A stretch of DNA of 64,000 bases from CAVPGP01 sp963718065. Its GTDB lineage: Bacteria; Actinomycetota; Thermoleophilia; Gaiellales; Gaiellaceae. Position 1 is the stretch's first letter, and each line of letters begins with the position of its first letter. Below the pieces are notes generated by a model. The model did not search any database. It was not told the origin of the DNA and saw only the letters and a program-made list of their open reading frames with translations. The stretch covers positions 62,001-126,000 of the forward strand of contig CAVQYE010000020.1 in the NCBI GenBank assembly GCA_963718065.1, written 5' to 3'. A program made the position numbers and the translations under genes. This document shows positions 45,119 through 54,261 of this stretch, one piece after another.

Positions 45119-46254
45119 TTCGCCGGCTCCCGCTGACGCGTCAGCCAGTCGACCCGTCCGAGCCACCGGTCGCGGTTCTCGGCGTACCACTGAATCGTCC
45201 GCAGCACGCCCTCCTCCCAGCTGACCTTCGGCTCCCAGCCCGTCTCGCGATTCAGCTTCTCGTAGCCGACGCGGAGCGCCATCACGTCCGTGACTCCCGG
45301 GCGGAGGCGGCTCTCGTCGGTGACGATCCGGCGGTCGTCGGGCCAGAAGCCGTTCTCCCGGCCCACCCGCAGGATCATGTCCGTCCAGTCCTGCATCGAG
45401 ATGTTCTCGCCCTGCCCGTAGACGTAGACGTCGCCGGGCACGCCGTGCCCCGCCACCATCAGATGCCCGCGCACGCCGTCCGTGCAGAAGCAGAAGTCGC
45501 GCAGCGGCTCGAGCGCGCCGAGCATGATCTCCGGCCGCGACAGCGCCTGGGTGATGATCGTGCCCGTGACGTAGCGCGGGTTCTGGCGCGGGCCGTAGTT
45601 GTTGAACATCCGCGTCACGACGCCCGGGACGCCGAACGCGTCGTGGTAGTTCATCGTGAGGAAGTCGGCGGCGACCTTGGCCGTCGCGTAGATCGACTTC
45701 GGGTTGATCGGCGAGCGCTCGTGCAGGATCAGGCCGCCCGCGGCGTCGAAGTCGTGGTGATGCGAGACGTCGTCGCGGACGTTGCCGTACTCCTCGGAGG
45801 TGCCGGCGGTGTCGAACTTCTCCAGCTCGAGCCCGGTGTCGACGACCGACTGCAGCAGGTTGAGCGTGCCGATCGTGTTCGCCATCACCGTCTCGTACGG
45901 GCGGTGCCAGGACTCGCCGACGTGCGCCTGCGCGCCGAGGTGGAAGACGTACGGCTTGTCCGGTGCGCCTTTCAGCTCGCGCATCAGGTAGTCGATCGAC
46001 GTCTTGTCGGTGAGATCGGCGAAGTGGACCTTCAACTGGTCGCGGAGATGCCCGATGTTGTTCAGCGCCCCGCTCGAGGTCGCCCGGACGAACGCGTGGA
46101 CGTTGGCGCCGAGCGCAACGAGCGCCTCGGTCAGGTGGGAGCCCATGAACCCGTCGGCCCCGGTCACGAGCACGGTGCGGCCGCCGTAGATGTCCCCGAA
46201 CTCCGAATTGAGATCGGCGATCGCTGAGTCGGTGAGGGGAGTGTCGTTGGCCAT
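45115..46254 (-). CDS. NDP-sugar 4,6-dehydratase (GDP-mannose-dehydratase-like SDR)
   Basis: 379 residues. RTVLVTGADGFMGSHLTEALVALGANVHAFVR is the cofactor site, DTAGTSEEYGNV (about 145-156) has the catalytic T-S-E-E-Y of dehydratases and SIYATAKVAADFL the Y-x3-K. PRYVTGTIITQAL and VGYEKLNRETGWEPKVSWEEG complete the fold. Translationally coupled to the fucose-synthase-like gene, so together they probably make a GDP-6-deoxyhexose; the nucleotide is inferred from the partner. The longer upstream frame is shadow. Confidence 0.8.
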   Translation of the reverse strand: MANDTPLTDSAIADLNSEFGDIYGGRTVLVTGADGFMGSHLTEALVALGANVHAFVRATSSGALNNIGHLRDQLKVHFADLTDKTSIDYLMRELKGAPDKPYVFHLGAQAHVGESWHRPYETVMANTIGTLNLLQSVVDTGLELEKFDTAGTSEEYGNVRDDVSHHHDFDAAGGLILHERSPINPKSIYATAKVAADFLTMNYHDAFGVPGVVTRMFNNYGPRQNPRYVTGTIITQALSRPEIMLGALEPLRDFCFCTDGVRGHLMVAGHGVPGDVYVYGQGENISMQDWTDMILRVGRENGFWPDDRRIVTDESRLRPGVTDVMALRVGYEKLNRETGWEPKVSWEEGVLRTIQWYAENRDRWLGRVDWLTRQREPAK

Positions 46255-46260
46255 GGCGCG

Positions 46261-46266
46261 TACGCT
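46261..46266 (+). promoter_or_regulatory. TACGCT -10 box of flippase gene
   Basis: TACGCT, 9 nt, then ATG 46276, within a 21-bp divergent spacer. Confidence 0.45.
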
Positions 46267-46275
46267 GTCGCGTCG

Positions 46276-47772
46276 ATGAGCAAGCGTACAGACTCGTCGG
46301 GCGGGCTCGGATCGCTCGGCAGCGGGGCCGTCACGGGCGTTGCCCTGGCGGTGCAGACCGGCCTCGCAGGCGTCGTCGGGATCATCGTCGCGCGTGACTT
46401 CGGCCGCACCGCGGAGACGGACGGCTTCTTCGCGGCCTACGCGGTCTTCGTCGTCGTGCTGCTCGCCGCCACCGGGATCCGGGTGATCGTCTTGCCGCCG
46501 CTCGCCCGGGCACGCGACGAGAGCCGGCTCGGCTCGGAGGTCGCCGCCTATGCACTGACGCTCGCCGCGTTCGTCGTGCCGCTGCTCCTGCTCGCCTTCT
46601 TTCTTGCGCGGCCGTTCGCCTGGCTCTTGACCGGCGGTGGCACCGACGCGACGATCGACGCCGCGGCGAGCGTTCTGCCGTGGATGGTGCTCGCGGCGAT
46701 GCTGCAGCTGTACGCGGGCCTCGCGGCGAGCTCGCTGGCGGCGCTGAACGACTACGTGGTGCCGGCCGTCGGGTTCGTGCTGGGCAGCGTCGCCGGCATC
46801 GCCTACATCCTGTTGCGCGTCGACGCCGACGGGATCGACGCCATCGCGCACGGAATGGCGTTGAACGGTGCGATCGCGGTGAGCTTCCCGCTCGCGGTGC
46901 TCGCTCGCCGCGCCTTCGCCCAGGCGATGCCGGTGCAGGCGATGCGCCCGGTGTCGCTCTCATTTCGCGGGCGCGTGGCCGAGATCGGGCGCGGCATCGC
47001 CCTGCCGTTTGCGATCCAGGGCATCTATCTGATCTGCGTCCCGCTGGCCGGGCGGGAGGGCGTAGGAGCGGTGACGAGCTTCGGCTACGCGTACCTGATC
47101 GCCTCGGCCGTCGTCGCCGTCACCGGCTCGTCGCTCGGCCTCGTCACCGTCGTGCCGCTGACGCGCGCCGGGCTCGACCCCAACCTGGTCGCCCGCCACA
47201 TCGTCTCGTCCGCGTGGCTGGCGGTCGCCGTCATCGGCGCGGCCGCGGGCGTCTTCGGGCTCGCCGGCGGCACCATCGTCCATGGGCTCCTCGGCTCCGG
47301 GTACACGGCGAACGTCGGGGCCGAGCTGGGCCGGCTCGTCGTCGTGTTCTCGCCGTGGGCCGTCGCGTCGGTCGGTCTCTCGGTGACCTTCCCGCTGCTG
47401 TTCGTCTCGGGCGCGGGCCGCCGGCTCCCGCTGCTCGCCGTGATCACCGTCCTTGTCCAGATCCCGCTCGCGGTCGCCGGCCAGCTTGTGCTCGGCCTCG
47501 ACGGCCTCGCGCTCGCCCTCGCCGCGACGACCTCCTTCGTGCTCGTGGGACTGCTCGTTGATCTCGACGCGCTCCGCCCGACCGCGCGTGGCCTCCTCAT
47601 CGCCGCGCTGACGGTTGCGGCGATCGCGCTCGTCGCGTTCCTGCCTCCGTCGCTCGTGCTCGGCCCGCTCGGCGCGGCCGTCGTTGGCCTCGCCCTCTAC
47701 ACGGCCGTGCTGGGCCTGCTTCGCCCGGCTCCGCTTCGCGACGCGTGGCGCTACATGCGGGCTCTGGCATGA
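46276..47772 (+). CDS. Flippase, MurJ/Wzx-like (MOP superfamily)
   Basis: 498 residues with about 13-14 helices. GVALAVQTGLAGVVGIIVARDFGRTAETDGFFAAYAVFVV (about 21-60) follows the MurJ/MviN-type first helices, where 'T.DGFFAAY' parallels 'aDaFFvAf'. It lacks other MurJ-specific features I can confirm, so a polysaccharide lipid-intermediate flippase is as likely. It is the third flippase of the window. ATGA overlap connects it to the C-methyltransferase. Confidence 0.78.
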   Translation: MSKRTDSSGGLGSLGSGAVTGVALAVQTGLAGVVGIIVARDFGRTAETDGFFAAYAVFVVVLLAATGIRVIVLPPLARARDESRLGSEVAAYALTLAAFVVPLLLLAFFLARPFAWLLTGGGTDATIDAAASVLPWMVLAAMLQLYAGLAASSLAALNDYVVPAVGFVLGSVAGIAYILLRVDADGIDAIAHGMALNGAIAVSFPLAVLARRAFAQAMPVQAMRPVSLSFRGRVAEIGRGIALPFAIQGIYLICVPLAGREGVGAVTSFGYAYLIASAVVAVTGSSLGLVTVVPLTRAGLDPNLVARHIVSSAWLAVAVIGAAAGVFGLAGGTIVHGLLGSGYTANVGAELGRLVVVFSPWAVASVGLSVTFPLLFVSGAGRRLPLLAVITVLVQIPLAVAGQLVLGLDGLALALAATTSFVLVGLLVDLDALRPTARGLLIAALTVAAIALVAFLPPSLVLGPLGAAVVGLALYTAVLGLLRPAPLRDAWRYMRALA

Positions 47773-48941
47773 TCGGCGGCGTGCAATCGCCCGCGAGCTC
47801 GGCGGTCTGTCCGGGCTGCGGCGCGCGGGGCGCCTCTGCGCCCTACCGGATCACGCGCCAACCGGTTATCTCGAATTACCTGCTCGAATCGGCCGACGCT
47901 GCGATGCGCGTCAAGCGGCGGGACCTCGTGCTGATCCAGTGCGACCACTGCAGCCTGATCTTCAACTGCGCCTTCGACTCGACGCTTAGCCCGTACGACG
48001 CCCGGTACGAGAACCGTCAGAGCTGCTCGCCGGCGTTCCGCGGTCACATGGCCGAGCTGGCCGCTGACCTGACACGGCGGCACAGGCTCCGGGGCAAGCG
48101 CATCCTCGAGGTCGGCTGCGGACAGGGAGACTTCCTGATGCTCCTCTGCGAGCAGGCAGGAGCGGACGGCGTCGGGTATGACACGGCCTACCAGGGGCCG
48201 CCAACTGCTCTTGACGGGCGAGTGCGATTTGTCGACCGGTACATCACCGCCGCCGAGCTCGCCGAGCAATTCGACATCGTGATCTGCCGGCATGTGGTTG
48301 AGCACATCGGGGCGATCGGAGACTTTCTTGCCGCACTCCGGGCGATCGCCGAGAAGTGCGGCAGCGCCGTCACGGTGATCGAGACTCCCAGCCTCGAGTG
48401 GACGGCCCGCAACGGATGTTTCTGGGACGTCTTCTACGAGCACTGCAACTACTTCACGGAGTCGTGTCTCGAGTATCTGTGCCGATGCGCCGGCTTCTCC
48501 GTCACACGGCAGCGGCTGGCTTTCGGTCGGCAGTACCAGGTGCTCGAGCTGCGCAACGCTCCGCCCGTCGCGGAGCTCCCGCCGCCGCAGCGTGTCGTCG
48601 AGCTCGGCGAATTTCGCCGTGTCTGCGACGCTTCGGTGACTTCCCTCAGCCGCCTGCTCGAGAGTCAAGGCTCGGCCAATGGCTGGGCGATCTGGGGCGC
48701 AGGGGCAAAGAGCGTCGCGCTGGCGAACCGGCTGCGCCACATGCAGCCGAGCTTCGTGGTCGATACGAACCCTGCCAAGCAGGGATGCTTCATCCCGGCC
48801 ACGCGAATCCCTATCATTGCGCCCGAAGACCCTCGGGTCATGGAGCTCGAGCTCATCCTCGTCGCGAATCCGAACTACGCGGCAGAGATCGGGTCGACCC
48901 TCCGCGGCCTCGCCTACACCGGCACCGTCCTCGCAGCCTAG
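47769..48941 (+). CDS. NDP-sugar C-methyltransferase-like protein
   Basis: 390 residues from ATG 47769. It has the three-part layout of sugar C-methyltransferases: a Cys-rich zinc domain (CPGCGARG, CDHCSLIFN; about 14-70), a SAM domain with ILEVGCGQGDFLMLL (about 110-124) and DIVICRHVVEHIGAIGDFL, and a C-terminal domain with NGWAIWGAGAKSVALANRL and FVVDTNPAKQGCFIPATRIPII. Base use looks less G/C-strict than in neighbours, which hints at transfer. A second protein of this type is at 51991. Confidence 0.82.
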   Translation: MIGGVQSPASSAVCPGCGARGASAPYRITRQPVISNYLLESADAAMRVKRRDLVLIQCDHCSLIFNCAFDSTLSPYDARYENRQSCSPAFRGHMAELAADLTRRHRLRGKRILEVGCGQGDFLMLLCEQAGADGVGYDTAYQGPPTALDGRVRFVDRYITAAELAEQFDIVICRHVVEHIGAIGDFLAALRAIAEKCGSAVTVIETPSLEWTARNGCFWDVFYEHCNYFTESCLEYLCRCAGFSVTRQRLAFGRQYQVLELRNAPPVAELPPPQRVVELGEFRRVCDASVTSLSRLLESQGSANGWAIWGAGAKSVALANRLRHMQPSFVVDTNPAKQGCFIPATRIPIIAPEDPRVMELELILVANPNYAAEIGSTLRGLAYTGTVLAA

Positions 48942-49712
48942 ATGCCTCGGATCGTCATCGACACCGACGCCCAGACCCTTGTCTGGGAGGACGGCGACGG
49001 CTCCAGGTCGCTACCGCTCTACTCGGACGAGGCCTTCGAGATCGTCTCGCGCCAGTGGCTGAAGGTGGGCTGGAACCAGAAATACCCGTACACGTTCACC
49101 TGGCTTGGGCGGCCCCTCATCCAGCTGCCGGAGGATCTTGTGCGCATCCAGGAGGTGATCTGGCGGGTCCGCCCGGACGTCATTCTCGAGACGGGAGTCG
49201 CGCACGGGGGGTCACTGATCTTCTACGCCGGCCTCTGCAAGGCGATGGAGCAAGGCCGCGTGATCGGCGTCGACATCGAGATCCGTGCTCACAATCGAGC
49301 CGCGATCGAGGCACATCCGCTGGCGCCGCTCGTCACGTTGATCGAAGGCGATTCGACAGCCGCGGAGACGGTGGCGCAGGCCCGCGAGCTCGCCGCCGTC
49401 GGCGAGACGGTTCTCGTAATCCTGGACTCCAACCACACGAAGGCTCACGTCTTGGGCGAGCTCGAGGCGTATCACCCGCTCGTGTCGCCGGGGTCGTACA
49501 TCGTCGCGACGGACGGGATCATGCGCGATCTCCACGACGTCCCGACCGGCACACCGGGGTGGAGCGAGGACAATCCGGCCGCCGCCGCAGCGGAGTTCGC
49601 CCGCACGCATCCGGAGTTCGTGCTCGAGCAGCCGCCGTGGCCGTTCAACGAGAGCACGCTGCAGCACAACATCACGCATTGGCCCGACGCGTACCTGCGC
49701 CGCGAGCGCTGA
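48942..49712 (+). CDS. CmcI/rhamnosyl-O-methyltransferase-like protein
   Basis: 256 residues, starting directly after the previous TAG. DVILETGVAHGGSLIFYAGLCKAMEQGRVIGVDIEIR (about 84-120) is the SAM motif of the cephalosporin-hydroxylase (CmcI) family, and VLVILDSNHTKAHVLGELEAYHPLVSPGSYIVATDGI carries the metal-binding acidic residues. Members O-methylate sugars such as rhamnose in natural products. Together with the C-methyltransferase before it, a multiply methylated sugar is likely. Confidence 0.83.
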   Translation: MPRIVIDTDAQTLVWEDGDGSRSLPLYSDEAFEIVSRQWLKVGWNQKYPYTFTWLGRPLIQLPEDLVRIQEVIWRVRPDVILETGVAHGGSLIFYAGLCKAMEQGRVIGVDIEIRAHNRAAIEAHPLAPLVTLIEGDSTAAETVAQARELAAVGETVLVILDSNHTKAHVLGELEAYHPLVSPGSYIVATDGIMRDLHDVPTGTPGWSEDNPAAAAAEFARTHPEFVLEQPPWPFNESTLQHNITHWPDAYLRRER

Positions 49713-49721
49713 GCGGGCGGA

Positions 49722-50624
49722 CTAGCGGCGCCGTCGTTCGAGCGGCCGGCGCGCGCGCTCGAGCAGGCCGACGCGCGCGAGCAGACGGGCGGCGATCGCC
49801 TTTGGGCCGAACCGGATCACGACGAGTGACGCGGCGATCGCTGCGAGCACGTCTCGTCGGGCGCGGCCGAGATCGCGGTAGACGGGGGACTCCCGGATGT
49901 CCCTGAACGCCGACTGGGCGACGACCCAGTACCAGTGCCGTCCCTGCCGCTTCGAGAGCCCGTACGCGCGGCCGAGCGACCCGGGGTCCTGCGATGTCCC
50001 CTCGACGGAGCGGTGAATCGCGACGCCGTCGACGGTGCGGATCTTCCCCGTGTACGCGAGCGCGGCGACGACGAGCCAGTCGTGCCCGACGGCCTTGCTC
50101 GTCGGCAGCGCCAGGAGCCGCTCTCGCCGGATCACGCCGTAGAAGGGCCCGTTCATGGTCACGCTTCGGTAGAAGCCGACGAGGCGGGAGCCGGGCGACC
50201 GGGCGAGCAGGTTCACCGGCCGCTCGACGAACGCCTTCTCGCCGCCGCGGTAGTAGAACCCGCGTCCGCAGGCGACGACGTGGTCGGCGTGCCGTTCGAG
50301 GACGGCTGCGCAGGCGGCGACGTAGCCGGGGTCGATCCAGTCGTCGTCGGCGAGCCACATGAAGAGCTCGCCGCGGGCGGCCTCGAGGACGGTGCGGAAG
50401 TTCGCCTCGGCGCCGATGTTGGTCTCGTGCCTGACGACGCGGAGCCGGGCATCCGAGGCGGCGAGCTCGTCGCACAGCTTCGCCGTCTCGTCGGTCGAGG
50501 CGTTGTCCGAGACGATGACCTCGAGCTCGACCCCGTGCTGCGCGAGCGCCGACCGGACGGCCCGCTCGAGGAGCGCGACCCGGTTGTACGTCGGGATGCC
50601 GACGGTGACGAGGGCGCCGCTCAT
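49722..50624 (-). CDS. GT2 glycosyltransferase
   Basis: 300 residues from ATG 50624. VTVGIPTYNRVALLERAVRSAL (about 6-27), VIVSDNASTDETAKL and ELFMWLADDDWIDPGY with D-D-D at the metal site (about 91-93) define a GT-A fold. AVGHDWLVVAALAY holds the catalytic H-D pair. It is at the 3' end of the CDP-sugar operon, which suggests that it transfers that sugar. ATGA overlaps the upstream reductase stop. Confidence 0.85.
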   Translation of the reverse strand: MSGALVTVGIPTYNRVALLERAVRSALAQHGVELEVIVSDNASTDETAKLCDELAASDARLRVVRHETNIGAEANFRTVLEAARGELFMWLADDDWIDPGYVAACAAVLERHADHVVACGRGFYYRGGEKAFVERPVNLLARSPGSRLVGFYRSVTMNGPFYGVIRRERLLALPTSKAVGHDWLVVAALAYTGKIRTVDGVAIHRSVEGTSQDPGSLGRAYGLSKRQGRHWYWVVAQSAFRDIRESPVYRDLGRARRDVLAAIAASLVVIRFGPKAIAARLLARVGLLERARRPLERRRR

Positions 50625-51526
50625 GACGGCCCGCGGTGCTCGGACCACCAGCGCACCGTCTCGGCAAGCCCGTCGGCGAGCGTCCGTCGCGGCGTGAACC
50701 CGCACTCCTCGCTGAGCCGGCTTGTGTCCGCGCTGACGACCATCGGGTCGCCCGGCGAGTACGGCAGCGTGCCCAGCTCGACGAGGTCGGGTCGCCCGGT
50801 GATCTGCCCCAGCGTCTCGACGAGCTCGCGGACGGTGACCGACCGGCCGGCGCCCACGTTCACCGGCCCGGTGACGTCGCTCTGCGCGACCGCGAGCAGC
50901 GCCTCGGCAACGTCGTCCACGTGCAGGAAATCCCGCAGCTGTTCCCCGGGCGTCGTGCGCGCCGGCTCCCGGCGAGCAGCGAGAGCGTCACGGACGGGAC
51001 GAGCCTCCCCGGATTCTCGCCCGGCCCGTAGAGGTAGAAGAGGCGCGCCCAGGCAAACGACGTCTCGGCGCCTGCGCACGCCTGGCGCATGCGCTCGCAT
51101 GCGGCCAGCTTCGCCTTTGCGTACGGCGTCGCCGGCCCGATCGGGCTGGTCTCGCGCAGCGGCTCGTCGCTCGGCGCGTACTCGAAGCACGTCCCGACGC
51201 CGACGATCCGCGCGCAGCCGTGCTCGACGAGCCCACGGGCAAGGTCGCCGGCGATGCGCTCGTGGGTCGTGTTCTCGGGCGAGGTCAGGTACGAACCGGT
51301 GGCGACCCAGGCGCAGTGGACGCAGAGCTCGGGCTCGACGCGCGCGACGAGCTCGTCGAGGCCGGGGCCGACGAGGTCGCAGCGCTCCAACCGGACCTCG
51401 ACGCCCTCGAGCCGCGGTCCCGGATCGCCGCGGACGACCGGCGTGGACGTCGTGCCCGGCGCCGGCGAGCGCGCGCGCCACGCGCGACCCGACGAAGCCC
51501 GCCGCGCCGGTCACGAGAGCCCGCAT
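50621..51526 (-). CDS. NAD-dependent sugar-nucleotide reductase/epimerase (two frameshifts)
   Basis: ATG 51526 gives RALVTGAAGFVGSRVARALAGAGHDVH. The frame must shift near 51455 to reach CDLVGPGLDELVARVEPELCVHCAW, GVGTCFEYAPSDEPLRET and the Y-x3-K of TPYAKAKLAACERM, and again near 50970 to reach EQLRDFLHVDDVAEALLAVAQSDVTGPVNVGAG. The whole is a normal extended SDR of about 300 residues. As last sugar-modifying enzyme of the rfbF-rfbG cassette it probably reduces the 4-keto group. Confidence 0.75.
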   Translation of the reverse strand: MRALVTGAAGFVGSRVARALAGAGHDVHAGRPRRSGTAARGRRGPVGALRPRRPRPRRARRARRARALRPLRLGRHRFVPDLAREHDPRAHRRRPCPWARRARLRADRRRRDVLRVRAERRAAARDQPDRAGDAVRKGEAGRMRAHAPGVRRRRDVVCLGAPLLPLRAGRESGEARPVRDALAARREPARTTPGEQLRDFLHVDDVAEALLAVAQSDVTGPVNVGAGRSVTVRELVETLGQITGRPDLVELGTLPYSPGDPMVVSADTSRLSEECGFTPRRTLADGLAETVRWWSEHRGPS

Positions 51527-51529
51527 CGC

Positions 51530-51987
51530 TCAGTGGTGCCGGACGCGCCCAGTCGTACGGGATGTCGTTCGTCGAACGGATCGAGCCGCTCGCTCCGCGA
51601 CGGGATCGTGCGCGTGGGTGCACGCAGTTCGCGACGATCGCCGTCGGCTCGCTCATCCCCTTGAAGCCGTTCCAGACGCCCGGCGGGATGACGACGAGGC
51701 TGTAGTCGTCCGGCCCGAGGAAGAGCTCCATCAGCTCGCCGCGGGTCGGCGAGCCGTCGCGGTCGTCGTAGAGGACGAGCTTGATCCGGCCGTGGATGCA
51801 GGCGTAGTTGAGCGTCATCTCGCGGTGGCGGTGCCAGCCCTTGACGACGCCGGGGTAGACCGTCGAGAAGTAGATCTCGCCGAACCCGACGGAAGTGCGG
51901 GTCGGTCGCGCGCAGCATGTGCATGACCGTGCCGCGCTCGTCGGGGATGCGGCCGGAGCGGGATCGACCTGCGACGCCGTCGATCAC
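51530..51987 (-). CDS. RmlC-like dTDP-4-dehydrorhamnose 3,5-epimerase homologue (frameshifted)
   Basis: GTG 51987 to TGA 51530, 3-4 bp from each neighbour. Visible parts are RIPDERGTVMHMLRATDPHF, then in a second frame GEIYFSTVYPGVVKGWHRHREMTLNYACIHGRIKLVLYDDR, LGPDDYSLVVIPPGVWNGFKGM and ANCVHP, then RLDPFD and NDIPYDWA. At least three to four single-base shifts separate them. The order and spacing match RmlC-type cupins, with the WHRH catalytic His. It would epimerise the CDP-4-keto sugar. Confidence 0.7.
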
Positions 51988-51990
51988 GCG

Positions 51991-53255
51991 TCACACCACC
52001 TCCGGCATCGGGACCGGGACGATGAACCTGCCGCCGCGCCGCGCGGTACTCGGCCTGCTGCGCGCAGGATCTCGTCGGCGAAGTTCCAGGTGAGCAGCAG
52101 CACGTAGTCGGGCATGCTCTCCGAGCAGCTGCTCGGGCGGGACGATCGGGAGGTGGACGCCCGGCATGTAGCGGCCCTGCTTGTGCGTGCTGCGGTCGAC
52201 GACGAAGTCGAGCGTCTCGGCGCCGATGCCGAAGGGGTTCAGCAGCGTGCTCCCCTTGGCCGCCGCGCCGTAGGCGGCGATCGCGCTGCCCTCGCCTTCG
52301 AGCTCGGCGAGCAAGCGTCAGCAGCTCGTCGCCGAGCGCGCCGACCCGGGCGGCGAACCCGTCGGTAGTACGCCGAGCTCGGTCGACGCCCCAGGCCGCC
52401 TCCTCGGCGAGCAGGATCGACGGACGCGCCGCGCGTGCGGCGGCCGCGGCTGCCGCCGGCGCCGGACGAAGACGCGCAGCGAGCCGCCGTGGATCGGCGA
52501 GCGCTCGACGTCGACGATCGCGAGGCCGTGCGCGCGCGAACAGGCGCTCGAGCGCGGTGAGCGAGAAGTAGCAGAGGTGCTCGTGGTAGATCGTGTCGAA
52601 CTCGCAGTGGTCGATCAGGTCGCTTGACGTACGGCGACCTCGATCACCGCGACGCCGTCGTCCTTCGAGCAGCGTCGCGAGCCCGGCGACGAACGCCGTT
52701 CAGGTCCGGCACGTGGGCCAGCACGTTGTTGGCGTGGATCACGTCGGCGCGCGTGCCCTCGGCGCGCGAGCTCGGCGCGCGAGCTCCGCGCCGAAGAACT
52801 CGCACGAGCGTGCGGACGCCGCGCTCCTCGGCGACGCCGCGCGATGTTGCGCGGCCGGCTCGATGCCCAGCACCGGGACGCCGCGCGCCGACGTAGTACT
52901 GCAGCAGGTAGCCGTCGTTGCTGGCGATCTCGACGACGAGGCTGTCGGCGCCGAGGCCGCGCTCCGTCGACGAGCCGCTCGGCGATCGCCTCCGCGTGCT
53001 CGCAGCATCGTGTCGGAGAACGACGAGAAGTAGCAGGTAGTCGCGGAAGAGCATCTCCGGCGGCACCGTCTCGGTGATCTGCACCAGCGCGCAGCGCGGG
53101 CAGAACACGAGGTCGAGCGGGATAGCGTGGCTCCGGCTCGGCCGAGCTGCGCCGGCGTCGAGCAGCGCGTTGGCGAGCGGCGTCTCGCCGAGCGAGAGCA
53201 CGGGCGTCAGGCCGGCTGCCGCCGCACGAGCGGCACGGCAGGCGATGTCGCTCAT
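51991..53255 (-). CDS. NDP-sugar C-methyltransferase (many frameshifts)
   Basis: ATG 53255 to TGA 51991. The N-terminus reads CRAARAAAAGLTPVLSLGETPLANALLD and LDLVFCPRCALVQITETVPPEMLFRDYL, a sugar C-methyltransferase pattern. SLVVEIASNDGYLLQYYVG is SAM motif I, then GVPVLGIEPAA, HANNVLAHVPDLNG and near the end AAYGAAAKGSTLLNPFGI and FVVDRSTHKQGRYMPGVHLPI. These lie in three frames and need many single-base corrections. Fold order equals the protein at 47769. It should add a methyl at C3 of a 4-keto sugar. Confidence 0.75.
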
Positions 53256-54261
53256 CGCGCCGGCTCCAGGAAGTCCCGGTACCAGGCGATCGTGCGCTCG
53301 CAGGCCCTCGTCGAGCGTGAACAGCGGGCGCCAGCCCAGCAGCTCGCGCGCGCCTTCGCCGGCGCTGAGGTACTGGTGGCGGATCTCGTTGGTGGCCTCG
53401 TTGCGCACGTCGGGCTCCAGGTCCGAGCCCATCAGCGCGCAGGATCTTGCTCGACCAGCTCCAGCACCGTGACCTGGCATCTCGTTCGAGAAGTTGAACG
53501 CCTCGCCCGCGCAGCGTCGGGTCGCGCCGCCAGCTGCTCGGCCAGCAGCATGTAGGCCGCGCGCGCCGTCCTCGACGTAGAAGTAGTCGCGGACGAACGT
53601 GCCGTCGGAGCGGATGACCGGGCGCTCGCCGCGCAGCGACCGAGCGGATCGTGCCCGGCACGATGCGGTTCCAGTTCAGGTCGCCGCCGCCGTAGAAGTT
53701 GCCGCAGCGGGTGATGGCCACCGGCAGCCCGTAGGTCGTGCGCGTAGCCTGGCGCGATCAGGTCGGCGCACGACTTGCTGACGTCGTAGGGGTGGCGGCC
53801 CTGCGAGCGGCGTCGTCCTCGTCGTACGGCAGCTGCTCGTGGTCGCCGTAGGCCTTGTCCGACGACGCGACGACGATCTGCTTGACCTGCGGGCTGCGCC
53901 GGCACGCCTCGAGCAGCGCCCAGGTGCCGCCGATGTTCGTCTCGAACGTCGAGACCGGGTTGCGGTTGGCGATCGCCGACGATCGTCTGCGCGGCGAGGT
54001 GGATGACCGTGTCGATCTCGTACTCGCCGAGCGACGCGCTCGAGCAGCGCCTGGTCGCGGACGTCGCCGCGCACGACCCGGACGCGTGTCGAGCAGGCCG
54101 CGCGCGCACCAGCTCGCTCTGCGGGCACCCAGTCGCGCACCAGGCAGACGACGTCCGCGCCCGGCGTCGACCAGCCGCCGCACGAGCCAGCCGCCGACCA
54201 GGCCCGGTCGCGCCGGTCACGAACGTCGGCCGGTCCCGCCAGAAGCGCTGCGCGTCGTCAC
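53252..54261 (-). CDS. rfbG: CDP-glucose 4,6-dehydratase (many frameshifts)
   Basis: GTG 54261 overlaps the rfbF stop. In pieces over three frames one sees RPTFVTGATG, EYEIDTVIHLAAQTIVG, VVASSDKAYGDHEQLPYDEDD, HPYDVSKSCADLIA with the Y-x3-K, VAITRCGNFYGGGDLNWNRIVPGTIRS and EPDVRNEATNEIRHQYLSA. SSDKAYG and NFYGGGDLNWNRIVPG are strong marks of RfbG-type CDP-glucose 4,6-dehydratase. It ends AWYRDFLEPAR, with ATGA overlap to the C-methyltransferase. It makes CDP-4-keto-6-deoxyglucose. Confidence 0.82.
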
